Positions 44,670 through 53,535 of a stretch of DNA of 64,000 bases are shown in pieces (the first letter of the stretch is position 1; each line of letters starts with the position of its first letter). A program made the position numbers and the translations under genes. Below the pieces are notes generated by a model. It was not told the DNA's origin and did no database searches. It was given only the letters and a program-made list of their open reading frames with translations. Source of the DNA: Glycomyces albidus. GTDB taxonomy: Bacteria > Actinomycetota > Actinomycetes > Mycobacteriales > Micromonosporaceae. The stretch is taken from contig NZ_WIAO01000013.1 in the NCBI RefSeq assembly GCF_009451885.1, positions 62,001 to 126,000 on the forward strand, given 5' to 3'.

Positions 44670-45433
44670 ACCCCGCCGAGACCGCCGCCTCCGGGCCGCT
44701 CCTGCTCGCGTTCGGCGTCGCCGCACTCGCCGGGCTCGTCTCGTTCGCCTCGCCGTGCACCCTCCCCCTCATGCCCGGCTACGTCTCGTACGTCACCGGC
44801 ATGAGCGGCGCCGAACTCGCCGGCTCCGCCGCCGGCGGCGGGACCACCACCGACCGGCGCACCGGACGCGTCCTCGCCGGCGCCCTCCTCTTCGTCGCCG
44901 GGTTCACCGCCGTCTACACCGTCGTCGTCTTCGCCCTCCAGAGCGCCGGACGCGCCCTCCTCCAGAACACCCAGGTCCTCGAGACCGCCGCCGGCATCGT
45001 CATGATCGCCATGGGCGCCATGTTCATCGGCCTCATCCCGACCCGCGGCGGCTTCGTCCCCAAGTGGCGCCCCGCCGTCGGCCTCGCCGGCGCCCCCCTC
45101 TTCGGCGCCGTCTTCGCCCTCTCCTGGATCCCCTGCACCTCACCGGTCCTCGCCGCGATCACCAGCCTCGCCGTCATCCAGGACGGCACCGCCCGCGGCG
45201 TCGGCCTCATGATCGCCTACTGCGCCGGCCTCGGCGCCCCCTTCGTGCTCTTCGCCGTCGGCATGCACCGCCTCGCCCGCGCCCTCGACTTCCTCAAACG
45301 CCACGGCCGCGCCATCGCGATCGCCGGCGGCGCCATGCTCATCGCCGTCGGCCTCATGCTCGCCACCGGCGCCTGGGGCGAGTTCACCAACTGGCTCCGC
45401 GCCACCGTCGGCACCGGGGTGAGCGCCCTGTGA
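44666..45433 (+). CDS. ccdA: CcdA thiol-disulfide transmembrane electron carrier
   Basis: A 255-residue protein with six transmembrane helices that moves electrons from cytoplasmic thioredoxin to the extracytoplasmic TlpA protein. The redox cysteines are in FASPCTLPLMPGY (helix 1) and SWIPCTSPVLAA (helix 4), each followed by Pro, as in the CcdA/DsbD family. It starts at GTG overlapping the small gene before it and ends overlapping resB by 4 bases. Confidence 0.93.
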   Translation: MNPAETAASGPLLLAFGVAALAGLVSFASPCTLPLMPGYVSYVTGMSGAELAGSAAGGGTTTDRRTGRVLAGALLFVAGFTAVYTVVVFALQSAGRALLQNTQVLETAAGIVMIAMGAMFIGLIPTRGGFVPKWRPAVGLAGAPLFGAVFALSWIPCTSPVLAAITSLAVIQDGTARGVGLMIAYCAGLGAPFVLFAVGMHRLARALDFLKRHGRAIAIAGGAMLIAVGLMLATGAWGEFTNWLRATVGTGVSAL

Positions 45434-47016
45434 CCGCCACCCTCGCCCCCGCGCCCCGCAAACCCAAGGCCGCCAAACGCTTCCGCGCGTTCTGGCGCCG
45501 CTGGTGGCACCAGCTCACCGCCATGCGCACCGCGCTCGTCCTCCTCCTCGCCCTCGCACTCGCCGCCATCCCCGGCTCGACCTTCCCGCAGCGCTCCATC
45601 AGCACCGTCGACGTCGCCGGCTACTTCGACGAACACCCCGACCTTGCCCCCTGGCTCGACCGCCTGTGGGCCTTCGACGTCTACACCTCGCCGTGGTTCT
45701 CCGCGATCTACCTGCTCCTCATGATCAGCCTCGCCGGCTGCATCGTGCCCCGCCTCGGCGTCCACTGGAAGGCCCTGCGCGCCAAGGTCCCCGACGCCCC
45801 CAAGCGCATGTCGATCCTCCCGTACCACCGCGTGCTCGACGTCGACGCCAACCAGGGCCGCGCCCGCGCGGTCCTCAAGCAGCGGCGCTGGCGCACCGCC
45901 GTGACCGAGCACGAGGACGGCACGTTCGTCATCGCCGCCGAGAAGGGCTACCTGCGCGAGACCGGGAACCTGCTGTTCCACACCAGCATCATCTTCGTCC
46001 TCGCCGGCGTCGCCGTCGGCAGCCTCATGAGCTGGTACGGCAACCGGATCCTCTCCGAGGACAAGTCCTACTGCAACAACCTCCAGCAGTACGACGAGTA
46101 CGGCCTCGGCGCCTGGGTCGACGAGACGAGCCTCCCGCGGTTCTGCGTCACCCTCGACGCCTTCGACGCCGAGTTCACCGACGGCGGACCCACCGCCTAC
46201 GACGCCGCCGTCACCTACGAGACCGCCGGCGAGACCGGGAAGTACGACCTCCAGGTCAACCACCCCCTCAACATCGACGGCACCAACGTCTTCCTCATCG
46301 GCCACGGCTACACCGCCGTCGTCACCTACACCGACCGCTACGGGCAGACCCAGACGCTCCACCAGGAGTTCCTGGCCATGGACGCGGCCCTGAACTCCGA
46401 GGGCGCCTTCAAGTTCCCCGACGCGAACGTCGACCCGGAGACCGGCACGGTCGACGCGAACGCCGAGGTCGGCTTCGACGCGATCCTCGTCCCCACCTTC
46501 GACGACTCCACCGCCATGCTCCTGGGCACCGACCCCGAACTGAACAACCCGGTCCTCGCCCTCACCGCCTACACCGGCGACCTCGGCCTCGGCGACGGCG
46601 AACCCGAATCCGTGTACTCCGTCAACGAGGAGCAGATCGCCTCCGGGGCCCTGACCCGGCTCAACGAGGAAGTCGAGGTCATCGGCGTCGGCGACGCCAT
46701 GACCCTCCCCGACGGCACCACCCTCACCTTCGACGGCGTCGAGCAGTACGCCGTCCTCCAGGTCCGCCACGACCCCGGCGGGCCCGTCGTCCTCGCAGGC
46801 GCGGTCCTCCTCCTGCTCGGCCTCCTACCAGGGCTCGCCGTGCGCCGCAGACGATACTGGATCCGGTGGAACCCCGACGGCACCGTCGAGACCGCCGGCC
46901 TCAACCGCAACGACTTCGACGGCCTCGACGAGGAGTGCGACGAGCTCACAGCCGCGATCGCGCCCGACTACGAGCCGCCGGGAACCCACACCGACAAGTC
47001 CGGGAGTGAGCAATGA
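45430..47016 (+). CDS. resB: Cytochrome c maturation protein ResB (Ccs1)
   Basis: A 528-residue ResB-family protein of system II cytochrome c synthesis, working with CcsB to carry haem across the membrane and attach it. Three N-terminal transmembrane helices (about 33-50, 90-108 and 180-205), a large extracytoplasmic domain (about 205-450), a final helix (about 455-475) and a cytoplasmic tail fit the family. GSTFPQRS and GNLLFHTSI are typical. It starts with GTG overlapping ccdA and overlaps the next gene (ATGA). Confidence 0.94.
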   Translation: MTATLAPAPRKPKAAKRFRAFWRRWWHQLTAMRTALVLLLALALAAIPGSTFPQRSISTVDVAGYFDEHPDLAPWLDRLWAFDVYTSPWFSAIYLLLMISLAGCIVPRLGVHWKALRAKVPDAPKRMSILPYHRVLDVDANQGRARAVLKQRRWRTAVTEHEDGTFVIAAEKGYLRETGNLLFHTSIIFVLAGVAVGSLMSWYGNRILSEDKSYCNNLQQYDEYGLGAWVDETSLPRFCVTLDAFDAEFTDGGPTAYDAAVTYETAGETGKYDLQVNHPLNIDGTNVFLIGHGYTAVVTYTDRYGQTQTLHQEFLAMDAALNSEGAFKFPDANVDPETGTVDANAEVGFDAILVPTFDDSTAMLLGTDPELNNPVLALTAYTGDLGLGDGEPESVYSVNEEQIASGALTRLNEEVEVIGVGDAMTLPDGTTLTFDGVEQYAVLQVRHDPGGPVVLAGAVLLLLGLLPGLAVRRRRYWIRWNPDGTVETAGLNRNDFDGLDEECDELTAAIAPDYEPPGTHTDKSGSEQ

Positions 47017-47975
47017 CCGGTGCAGAAGCCGCGAACGCCCTGTTCGTCGCGACCATCCTCACCTACGCGGCGGCGATGTTCTCCTACGCCGTCGAATACG
47101 CCTTCGACAAGCGCGTGGCCAAGCGGGCCCTCGTGGCCGCCGGCGGCGCCGACGCCCCCGACGACGCCCCGGCCGAGTCCCCGTCGGAGGCCCCGATCAG
47201 CCCCGTCGCCGCCCGCGGCGCCGGCCGGCTCGGCCTCGTCCTGACGTTCCTCGGCACCGCCGCGCTCGCCGCGAGCATCGTCACCCGCGTCGTCTACACC
47301 GGACGGTGGCCGTGGGGCAACATGTTCGAGTACACCGTGGGCGTCGCCCTCGCGGGCATGGTCACCTGGCTGGTCCTCGTCTCCCGCGGCAGCGTCCCGC
47401 GCCGCCTCGGCCTCTTCGCGACCTTCGCCGTCACGATGGTCCTCGGCACCAGCGTCCGCGTCTACACCGAGGCCGGGCCCCTGGTCCCCGCGCTCGACTC
47501 GTACTGGATCGTCATCCACGTCACGGCCGCCATCGCCGCCTCCGGCATCCTGCTCATCGGCTGCGTCTTCGCGATCCTGCACCTGCTCAAGCGCCGCTAC
47601 GACCGCCAGCGCTCCGACGGCAAGCCGATCCGCTTCCCCCTCAACATCGCCGAGCGCCTCCCCGACGCGAACGCCCTGGAGCGCATGACGTTCAAGATCC
47701 ACGTGTTCGCGTTCCCGCTCCTGACCTTCGGCATCCTCGCCGGCGCGGTCTGGGCCCACTTCGCGTGGGGCCGCTACTGGAACTGGGACCCCAAGGAGGT
47801 GTGGGCCTTCATCGCCTGGGTCGTGTACGCCGCCTACCTGCACGCCCGCGTCTCGGGCCGGTCCGCCAAGGCGAACGCGCCCTGGATCGCGATCCTCGGC
47901 TACGCGGTCATGCTCTTCAACCTCACCGCCGTCAACCTGGTCTTCGCCGGACTCCACTCCTACGCCGGAGTCTGA
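47013..47975 (+). CDS. ccsB: Cytochrome c synthase subunit CcsB (ResC/CcsA family)
   Basis: A 320-residue polytopic protein with about eight helices. It carries the tryptophan-rich haem-binding motif of the family (WGRYWNWDPKEVWAFIAW) and haem-ligand histidines on both sides (VIHVTAAI and AAYLHARV). With ResB it forms the system II haem lyase. Residues 45-70 are an extra Ala/Pro-rich cytoplasmic loop. It is the last gene of the operon and is followed by a strong terminator. Confidence 0.95.
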   Translation: MTGAEAANALFVATILTYAAAMFSYAVEYAFDKRVAKRALVAAGGADAPDDAPAESPSEAPISPVAARGAGRLGLVLTFLGTAALAASIVTRVVYTGRWPWGNMFEYTVGVALAGMVTWLVLVSRGSVPRRLGLFATFAVTMVLGTSVRVYTEAGPLVPALDSYWIVIHVTAAIAASGILLIGCVFAILHLLKRRYDRQRSDGKPIRFPLNIAERLPDANALERMTFKIHVFAFPLLTFGILAGAVWAHFAWGRYWNWDPKEVWAFIAWVVYAAYLHARVSGRSAKANAPWIAILGYAVMLFNLTAVNLVFAGLHSYAGV

Positions 47976-47990
47976 GGCCGGACGCCGGAT

Positions 47991-48022
47991 CGGGCCCCTC
48001 GCGCACTGGCGCGAGGGGCCCG
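47991..48022. terminator. Terminator of the haem/cytochrome c operon
   Basis: CGGGCCCCTCGCGC (47991-48004) and GCGCGAGGGGCCCG (48009-48022) form a 14-bp perfect stem with an ACTG loop, between convergent genes. Confidence 0.85.
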
Positions 48023-48042
48023 ACCGCGTCATGCCGCGGCGG

Positions 48043-49671
48043 TCACGCCAGCGGGTCGTTCTCGTCCTCGAAGCGGGCCAGGCCCCAGACGTCCTCGTCC
48101 TCGGTCAGCCACGACTCCTTGCCTTCGGCGTTCTCGTCGCCTCCGGCCCCGGGCCTGCCGCCGGCGCCGCCCATCATCCCGGCGCCGCCGGCCCCGGTCG
48201 TCTTCCCGAACAGCCCCGAGCCCTTCCCGAGCCCCGAACCGCCGGCGCGGCCGCCTGCCCCGGCTCCGGCCCCGGCACCCGGCGTCGACCCGACCGCGGG
48301 CCCGAACAGGCCCATTCCGGCACCACCCATCCCGCCGCCGGCACCGCCGCCCGCGCCGCCGCCGGGCAGGCCGCCACCGGCACCGCCGCCCGGCAGACCG
48401 CCGAGGCCGCCGCCGAGTCCGCCGCCGGCGAGGCCACCGGACGTCTCCTCGTCGCCCCCGGTCGTCGGGTTCCACGACGACGTGCCCGACGAGCCCCCGC
48501 TCCCGAACGGGGTGGTCGTGGGCGGCGGGGTCAACCCGCTCGACCCCGAACTCGTCGGCGAACCGTTGAAGTCCCCGCCCGTCGGCGGCGAGTACCCGCC
48601 GCCGTCGAGATCCTGGCCGGACTCGCGGAACGTGGTGTCCTGCACCGGTTCCACGGTCGGCGTGAACTCCTGAGTCGCGATCTCGGCATCTTCCCATCGA
48701 GCCAGGACCGTGTCGTTCTGCTCGGCGGCGCGCGCCTGGTAGTCCTGCGAGCCAGAGTCGTAGTCCCGCTTGGCGCGGGCGTCGCCGTCCTGTGTCGCGA
48801 GTTGCTCGGCCTGAGTGCGCAGTTCGGCCTCAGGAGTCTCCGGGTTCTCTCGCTTGAGCCGCGCGAGGTGGGCCTCGGTCTGGTCCGCCACGTACTGGCC
48901 CAGCTCGTTGGCGTAGTCGCCGTTGAAACCGCCGAGCTCCATGGCCCGGTTGGCGGAGTCGTCCTCGCCGTCCCACGAGCACCCGTCGGTGATCTCGCAG
49001 TCGCCGTCCTTGAACGGGACCCGGTGGTGCACGGTCGGATCGGAGAAGAGGCCGCCTTCGTCCTCGACCCAGTACTGCGGTGCGGGGTAGGGGAGTTCGT
49101 ACGACTCGCCTCCCTGGAGGGCGAAGATCTCTTCGGCCTTGAACTCCAGCAGCCCGATGAGCCCGCTGGTGTTGTCGCCGATGTCGGCTTGGATCTGCGC
49201 GCAGTTGGCGAAGACCGTCTCCATCTGCTCGGCGAAGGCGTCGAAGTCGGTGCCCTGCCAGCCGTTGGAGAGCTCGGTGAGCTTCTGCTCGAGGATCTTG
49301 CCGACGGCTTCGTTGTCGTCGATGGCGAACCGCTGGTTGAAGGTCATCCAGTGCCGGGAGATCTCACGGAGTGCGAACCGGTCTTCGTCATCGGGCCGAA
49401 CTTGCGCGACCAGGCCTCTGACCTCCTCCGGCGTGGGGGCGGCGGTTCCGACAGCCACGCACGTGAACCGCTGAATCTGCCCGGTCACCGGGATCGCGGA
49501 GACGAGCTTGATCCAGGCTTCTTCGAAGGTCGTGTTGGTGTTGGTGCAGCTCGGGTTCGAGCACGGCGCCTGACTGCGGTAGACGGCGGTCGCGGAGGCG
49601 TCTTGGCCGTTGACCGCTTCCTGACCGGCCACGCCTCCGTACGTCTCGGCGGCGAATTCGATGTCGCTCAT
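48043..49671 (-). CDS. Type VII-secretion-style protein with WXG hairpin and Gly-rich tail
   Basis: A 542-residue protein of the large actinobacterial WXG100/PPE-like class. Residues about 100-165 are a helical hairpin with a WxG turn (SNGWQGTDFDAFAEQ), the signal shape for type VII secretion. The middle is acidic and helical with Cys pairs (CEITDGC). From about 390 comes a Gly/Pro/Ser-rich region (GGGLGGGLGGLPGGG), and the end has the recurring acidic box SWLTEDEDVWGL. The ATG at 49671 follows GGAGGTG, only 2 bases after the upstream stop. Likely exported or surface-displayed; no ESX core genes are in the window. Confidence 0.78.
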   Translation of the reverse strand: MSDIEFAAETYGGVAGQEAVNGQDASATAVYRSQAPCSNPSCTNTNTTFEEAWIKLVSAIPVTGQIQRFTCVAVGTAAPTPEEVRGLVAQVRPDDEDRFALREISRHWMTFNQRFAIDDNEAVGKILEQKLTELSNGWQGTDFDAFAEQMETVFANCAQIQADIGDNTSGLIGLLEFKAEEIFALQGGESYELPYPAPQYWVEDEGGLFSDPTVHHRVPFKDGDCEITDGCSWDGEDDSANRAMELGGFNGDYANELGQYVADQTEAHLARLKRENPETPEAELRTQAEQLATQDGDARAKRDYDSGSQDYQARAAEQNDTVLARWEDAEIATQEFTPTVEPVQDTTFRESGQDLDGGGYSPPTGGDFNGSPTSSGSSGLTPPPTTTPFGSGGSSGTSSWNPTTGGDEETSGGLAGGGLGGGLGGLPGGGAGGGLPGGGAGGGAGGGMGGAGMGLFGPAVGSTPGAGAGAGAGGRAGGSGLGKGSGLFGKTTGAGGAGMMGGAGGRPGAGGDENAEGKESWLTEDEDVWGLARFEDENDPLA

Positions 49672-49673
49672 GG

Positions 49674-50384
49674 TCACTGCACCTCCGCTATCTTGCCGTT
49701 CACGGTCTGCTCGACCCCGGCCGCATAGGTCTCGGCGAACCACTGCTCGAGTTCATCGCTGGTGAACGAGTACGCGGGTTCGCCGTCCTCCTCGCCGAAG
49801 TTCTGGTCGTAGTTCAACTGGATGTGGAGAACCCATTGGCCGCTCTGGCCGATGACCTCGAGATAGTGCGCGTCGGCGCTGCCGGTCCACCCGTAGAGGA
49901 CGCCTTGGTCCCATTCGCCGGCAAGTGCGGATTCGGTGAATCCCTCGCTTGACGAGCCCGCCGACTGCGCGCTTCCCGCGCGCTCTTCGTAGGCCGATGC
50001 GGCAGCGTCGGCGCTCTCGGTCGGCACGAGCTTGACCTTGAGCTCACCGCCGCCGCCGAAGTTCTCGTACTCTCCGGAACTGCGGAGGTTGAGGAGGCTT
50101 CCGCAACCGAAGGCGTCGGGGTCGAGGGTGTTGCCGAGCTCGGAGGGTCCGGGCGCACCGCCTTCGACATTGGTACCGCCCCATCCCTCGATCCCCATCT
50201 CGTCGGCGATCGGCTGGAGGTTGTCCAGGACTTCGCACGCGTTCCAGGTGGCCATCTCGGCGTACACCGGGTTCTCGCCCGAACCGTCTGAGGCGTCGTC
50301 GGAGGCGTTGCCCTCGGAATTGCAGGCGGACAGCAGGAGTCCGGCGGCGGCCGCGGCGGTACAGGTCTTGGCGAGTCGATTCAT
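49674..50384 (-). CDS. DUF3558-like lipoprotein
   Basis: A 236-residue lipoprotein with lipobox LLLSAC (Cys about 21). The mature part has the Cys pair and strands of DUF3558-type proteins (NACEVLDNL and FGCGSLLNL), which often sit beside type VII substrates. Residues 22-45 are a Ser/Asp/Gly-rich flexible linker. It lies 11 bp after the EspC-like gene and 2 bp before the WXG protein gene, so the three are one operon. Confidence 0.78.
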   Translation of the reverse strand: MNRLAKTCTAAAAAGLLLSACNSEGNASDDASDGSGENPVYAEMATWNACEVLDNLQPIADEMGIEGWGGTNVEGGAPGPSELGNTLDPDAFGCGSLLNLRSSGEYENFGGGGELKVKLVPTESADAAASAYEERAGSAQSAGSSSEGFTESALAGEWDQGVLYGWTGSADAHYLEVIGQSGQWVLHIQLNYDQNFGEEDGEPAYSFTSDELEQWFAETYAAGVEQTVNGKIAEVQ

Positions 50385-50395
50385 GGTGAGGGGTC

Positions 50396-50725
50396 CTAGC
50401 TCTCGATGTCGGCGCCGGGTGCGCTGAGCATTTGGACGTTCAGCTCTTCCGCCTCCATGTGCAGGCCGAGAGCGTCGTTGAGCGTCACGATCGCACCGTA
50501 CAGATCCTGGCGGAGCTTTTGAAGGTTGTTCCAGACCTCTTCGTGTGCGCGCTTGTAGTCGTCGCGTGCCTGCTGCGAGGATTCGAGCAGCCCGAATCCG
50601 GGCTCGACACCGAGTTCGCGTTCGGGCAGCAGCATCTCGGTCAGCTCGGTGACGTGATTGAGCCGGTTGACCAGCTCGTCTCGGAAGGCTTCAAGATATG
50701 TGGGATCAAGGATCCGCTCGGCCAC
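50396..50725 (-). CDS. Small helical protein at the head of the type VII-like operon
   Basis: A 109-residue all-helical protein, about the size of EspC/DUF2580 and WXG100 partners (EAFRDELVNRLNHVTELTEM and DDYKRAHEEVWNNLQKLRQD), but without a clean WXG turn. GGAGG lies 7 bases before the GTG at 50725. It is first in an operon with a lipoprotein and a WXG/Gly-rich protein, so it is probably a co-secreted partner or chaperone. Family assignment is tentative. Confidence 0.7.
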   Translation of the reverse strand: MAERILDPTYLEAFRDELVNRLNHVTELTEMLLPERELGVEPGFGLLESSQQARDDYKRAHEEVWNNLQKLRQDLYGAIVTLNDALGLHMEAEELNVQMLSAPGADIES

Positions 50726-50951
50726 GACGGGACCTCCGGGGGTGTTTCGGGATCTTTTGTCTCTGAGTCTCATGGTATCGGGTCGTCACCATGCGTGCGG
50801 TACACCGAAACGCGGTCGGAGCGAACTCTCGCTGGGGGTCCCGATCCGACGTGCCGCCCTGCGGCCGTGGCCCATCGGCCGCGCGGTCGTCGCGGCCGAT
50901 TTCGGGGCGCGAGGGCCGACAGCGTGTAGCGGACCATATATATAAGGCATA

Positions 50952-50990
50952 CGGGAACGGCCCCCACCGATCCGGTGGGGGCCGTTCCCG
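50952..50990 (-). terminator. Rho-independent terminator of the MHYT operon
   Basis: CGGGAACGGCCCCCACCG pairs with its exact complement in an 18-bp stem around an ATC loop. On the minus strand TATGCCTTATATATAT follows, a U-rich tail rare in this window. It ends transcripts from the MHYT genes. Confidence 0.9.
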
Positions 50991-51010
50991 CTGCTTGACG
51001 GGTGCGCGGG

Positions 51011-52090
51011 TCAGTGGCCGCGGGTGTTGCGGGTGACGTCGAAGCGTTCGGCGGTGACGTCGAGGTCCGCCTGCTGGAAGGACCGCTGGGGGCGCGAGCC
51101 CGGGCGGTCGGGGACGATGCGCGGGAGGTCGTCCTGGCCCTGCGGGGCCGGGACCGGGGGAGTGGTGCGCTGGTCGGGGACGCGTCCGGAGGCGCGCTCC
51201 GTGCGGTTGCGGACGCGGCCGGGAGTGCGGGGGCGGTCCTGCTGCCGCTGCTGGCGGCGCATGCGGTCCACCGGGATCGCGCCGGTCGAGGTCGGGAGGG
51301 CCTCCTCGTCCTCGACGTGGATGCCGAGCTGCTCGCGGCGGGTCACCGTCTTCGGCGTGGTCCCCATGAGCGCGAACAGGAGCACGATGATCCCGAGCGT
51401 CGCGACGCCGAGGATCGGCAGGATGAGCATGATCGGGTCGATGCCCTCGACGGTGTCGCGGCCCTCGTTGTAGAGGGTGACGCGGACGCCGGCCATGCCC
51501 GTGTAGTGCATGCCGCACACCGCGATCGCCATGACGACGCCCGCGGCGGTGTGCCACCGCCAGCCGTCGAGGTACATGCCGCAGAACAGCGCCGCGGTCG
51601 CGGCGACCACGGCGATCACCACGGAGGCGATGAAGTAGGTCCGGTCGTGGGAGATGAGGCCCGAGACGTTGATGGCCGCCATGCCCGAGTAGTGCATGAC
51701 GACGACGCCGAGGCCGGTGAGCGGCCCGGCGATGAGGATCTTTCCGACGGTCCCGCGGTTGCCGGTGCCCGCGACCAGGAGGCCGAAGAACACCGAGCCG
51801 ACCGAGGCGACCAGGCTGAGGAACGTCCTGAGCGGGTCGTAGGCGATGTCGGAGTCGATGACCTTGAAGCCGATCATCGCGGTGAAGTGCATCATCCAAA
51901 TCGCCGTGGCGCCCAAGGAGAACGAGGCCAAGGCGATCCACTGCACCCGCTTGCGGACCGCTTTCACCGTGCCGTCCTGCCGGCGCGCCTGCGTCATGCA
52001 CATCAGCGCCAGGATCGAGCCCGCGAAGGCGAATCCGAACGACATGATGGGGTTGATCCACCCATAAGTGAAGTGACTCACATGTTCCAC
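51011..52090 (-). CDS. MHYT-domain membrane sensor protein (first)
   Basis: A 359-residue membrane protein with seven helices and the three MHYT motifs (WMMHFTAMIGF, VMHYSGMAAI, GMHYTGMAGV), thought in this family to bind a metal, probably copper, that senses O2, CO or NO. The last 110 residues are cytoplasmic, Pro/Arg/Gln-rich and disordered, with no GGDEF, EAL or other output domain. GGAGGAAG precedes the GTG at 52090. It follows a second MHYT gene by 80 bp, and the two are probably one transcript. Confidence 0.92.
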   Translation of the reverse strand: MEHVSHFTYGWINPIMSFGFAFAGSILALMCMTQARRQDGTVKAVRKRVQWIALASFSLGATAIWMMHFTAMIGFKVIDSDIAYDPLRTFLSLVASVGSVFFGLLVAGTGNRGTVGKILIAGPLTGLGVVVMHYSGMAAINVSGLISHDRTYFIASVVIAVVAATAALFCGMYLDGWRWHTAAGVVMAIAVCGMHYTGMAGVRVTLYNEGRDTVEGIDPIMLILPILGVATLGIIVLLFALMGTTPKTVTRREQLGIHVEDEEALPTSTGAIPVDRMRRQQRQQDRPRTPGRVRNRTERASGRVPDQRTTPPVPAPQGQDDLPRIVPDRPGSRPQRSFQQADLDVTAERFDVTRNTRGH

Positions 52091-52170
52091 CAGCGGTCTT
52101 CCTCCCCAGGCGGCTGCCCGTATCCGGAATGTTGCGCGATTGCGATCGGCGCGGTTCGAAACCTATACGA

Positions 52171-52974
52171 CTACTGTCCGGCGGCATCCGCAAGACGGAC
52201 AGTTGCACTAGGACGGTCATTTCGGTCGAGTCGGTCGAGGCTCGGGGAGGCGAGCACCCCGAAGACCATGCCGACGATGGCGACGAGCGCCAGGATCAGG
52301 ATCGGCAGCAGCAGGATCAGCGGGTCGATGCCCGACAGGTCCGACCGCGCCGGGCCGTCGATGCGCACCGCGGCCATGCCCGTGTAGTGCATGCCGACGA
52401 CGGCGACGCTCATGACGCCCGACGCGAGCGCCATCGACCCGCGCCGGTCCACCACCGCCGCGAAGCGCAGCGCCACCGTCGAGGCCACCACCGCGATGGC
52501 GGCGGAGGCCGCGACCAGCGCCGGGTCGAAACCGACCCGTCCGCCCGTCGCGACCGCCGCCATGCCGGTGTAGTGCATCCCGACCACGCCCGCGCCGCAC
52601 AGCAGTCCGCCCAGCGCCAGGCGCGGCCAGCCAGCGCGCTTGCCGCCGGACGCGAACAGCCCGACCCCCACCGCGAGCACCGCGAGCCCGAATGAAGCGG
52701 CGGTGAGCGCGGGGTCGTAGGCGATGTCCGCCCCCGTGACGGTGAAGCCGATCATCGCGATGAAGTGCATCATCCAGATGCCGATGCCGCCGATGGCCAA
52801 GGCGGCCATGAGGATCCAGCGGAGGCGTCCGCCGGCGGTGGCGGCGGCGCGGGCGTAGCGGGAGGCCGACAGGCCGAGGAAGGACCCGGCTGCGGCGAAG
52901 GCGAGGCCCATCACCGGATTGAGCCAGCCGTACGTGAAGTGGTGGTGCTCGAGCGTGACCGCGAGCGGGTCCAT
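52171..52974 (-). CDS. MHYT-domain membrane sensor protein (second)
   Basis: A 267-residue paralogue of the neighbour, with the same seven-helix layout and motifs WMMHFIAMIGF, GMHYTGMAAV (twice) and an N-terminal HHHFTYGWLNPVMG. It has almost no cytoplasmic tail (about 25 residues after the last helix), so it has no output domain of its own. The ATG at 52974 follows GGAGGG. It is upstream of the first MHYT gene on this strand and divergent from the conservon. Confidence 0.92.
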   Translation of the reverse strand: MDPLAVTLEHHHFTYGWLNPVMGLAFAAAGSFLGLSASRYARAAATAGGRLRWILMAALAIGGIGIWMMHFIAMIGFTVTGADIAYDPALTAASFGLAVLAVGVGLFASGGKRAGWPRLALGGLLCGAGVVGMHYTGMAAVATGGRVGFDPALVAASAAIAVVASTVALRFAAVVDRRGSMALASGVMSVAVVGMHYTGMAAVRIDGPARSDLSGIDPLILLLPILILALVAIVGMVFGVLASPSLDRLDRNDRPSATVRLADAAGQ

Positions 52975-53535
52975 GGCGTTCCCTCCTGGAAGGCGTCGTG
53001 GATCCACCGTGCCGCAGCGGATGCCGGCGCCGTCGCACACGATGTGCGAGTTGTCCCGGGACGCGAAGTCGGTTGTGGAGGGTCTGCCCGGAACGCGCCC
53101 TTCGGAGGGCGAGGCGCGGGCGCGGACCAAAGCCGCGAATCGGACGGCACCGACGGTGGCCGGGTCGCGGCGGTCGGTGCCGGCGCGCTTCGTCCGAGCC
53201 GGATCAAGCCGTTGGTCTGAGGCTCATCATCCGAGTAGTCGGATTTCTCGACCGGACAGCCGAATACCGCGTAGGCGTGTGTCTGAATAGTCAGTGTTTC
53301 TTGAGATTCGCCCGGTAACACGGTGCGATACGGAGCCGGATTCAGTACTCCGGTACGCCCCTGGATTTCGACGCCCTCGTTCGTCATGATGGAATCTGCT
53401 GGGCTTCACATGCCGCCCCCCGTCGTCCCCGGCGGCAGGACGGCAGCCGGCGCGCGCCGTCGGCCCGAGACCGAGCCCGGCCCGGCACGGGCCCGTCGGT
53501 CTGACACAGAGGACCACCCCAGGAGGCTAGACAAG
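52975..53535. other. 561-bp divergent region between the MHYT genes and the conservon
   Basis: The longest gap in the window. Bases 53220-53330 are AT-richer and contain the hairpin ATCCGA-GTAG-TCGGAT (53229-53244) followed by TTTC. TTGAGA at about 53301 could be a -35 of cvnA, without a matching -10. The frames crossing it lack coding codon use. It probably carries long regulated promoters for both directions. Confidence 0.5.

Noticed and set aside
53227-53517. Minus-strand frame of 96 residues upstream of cvnA
   Set aside because: Non-coding codon use and no ribosome site; the area is better explained as a control region.
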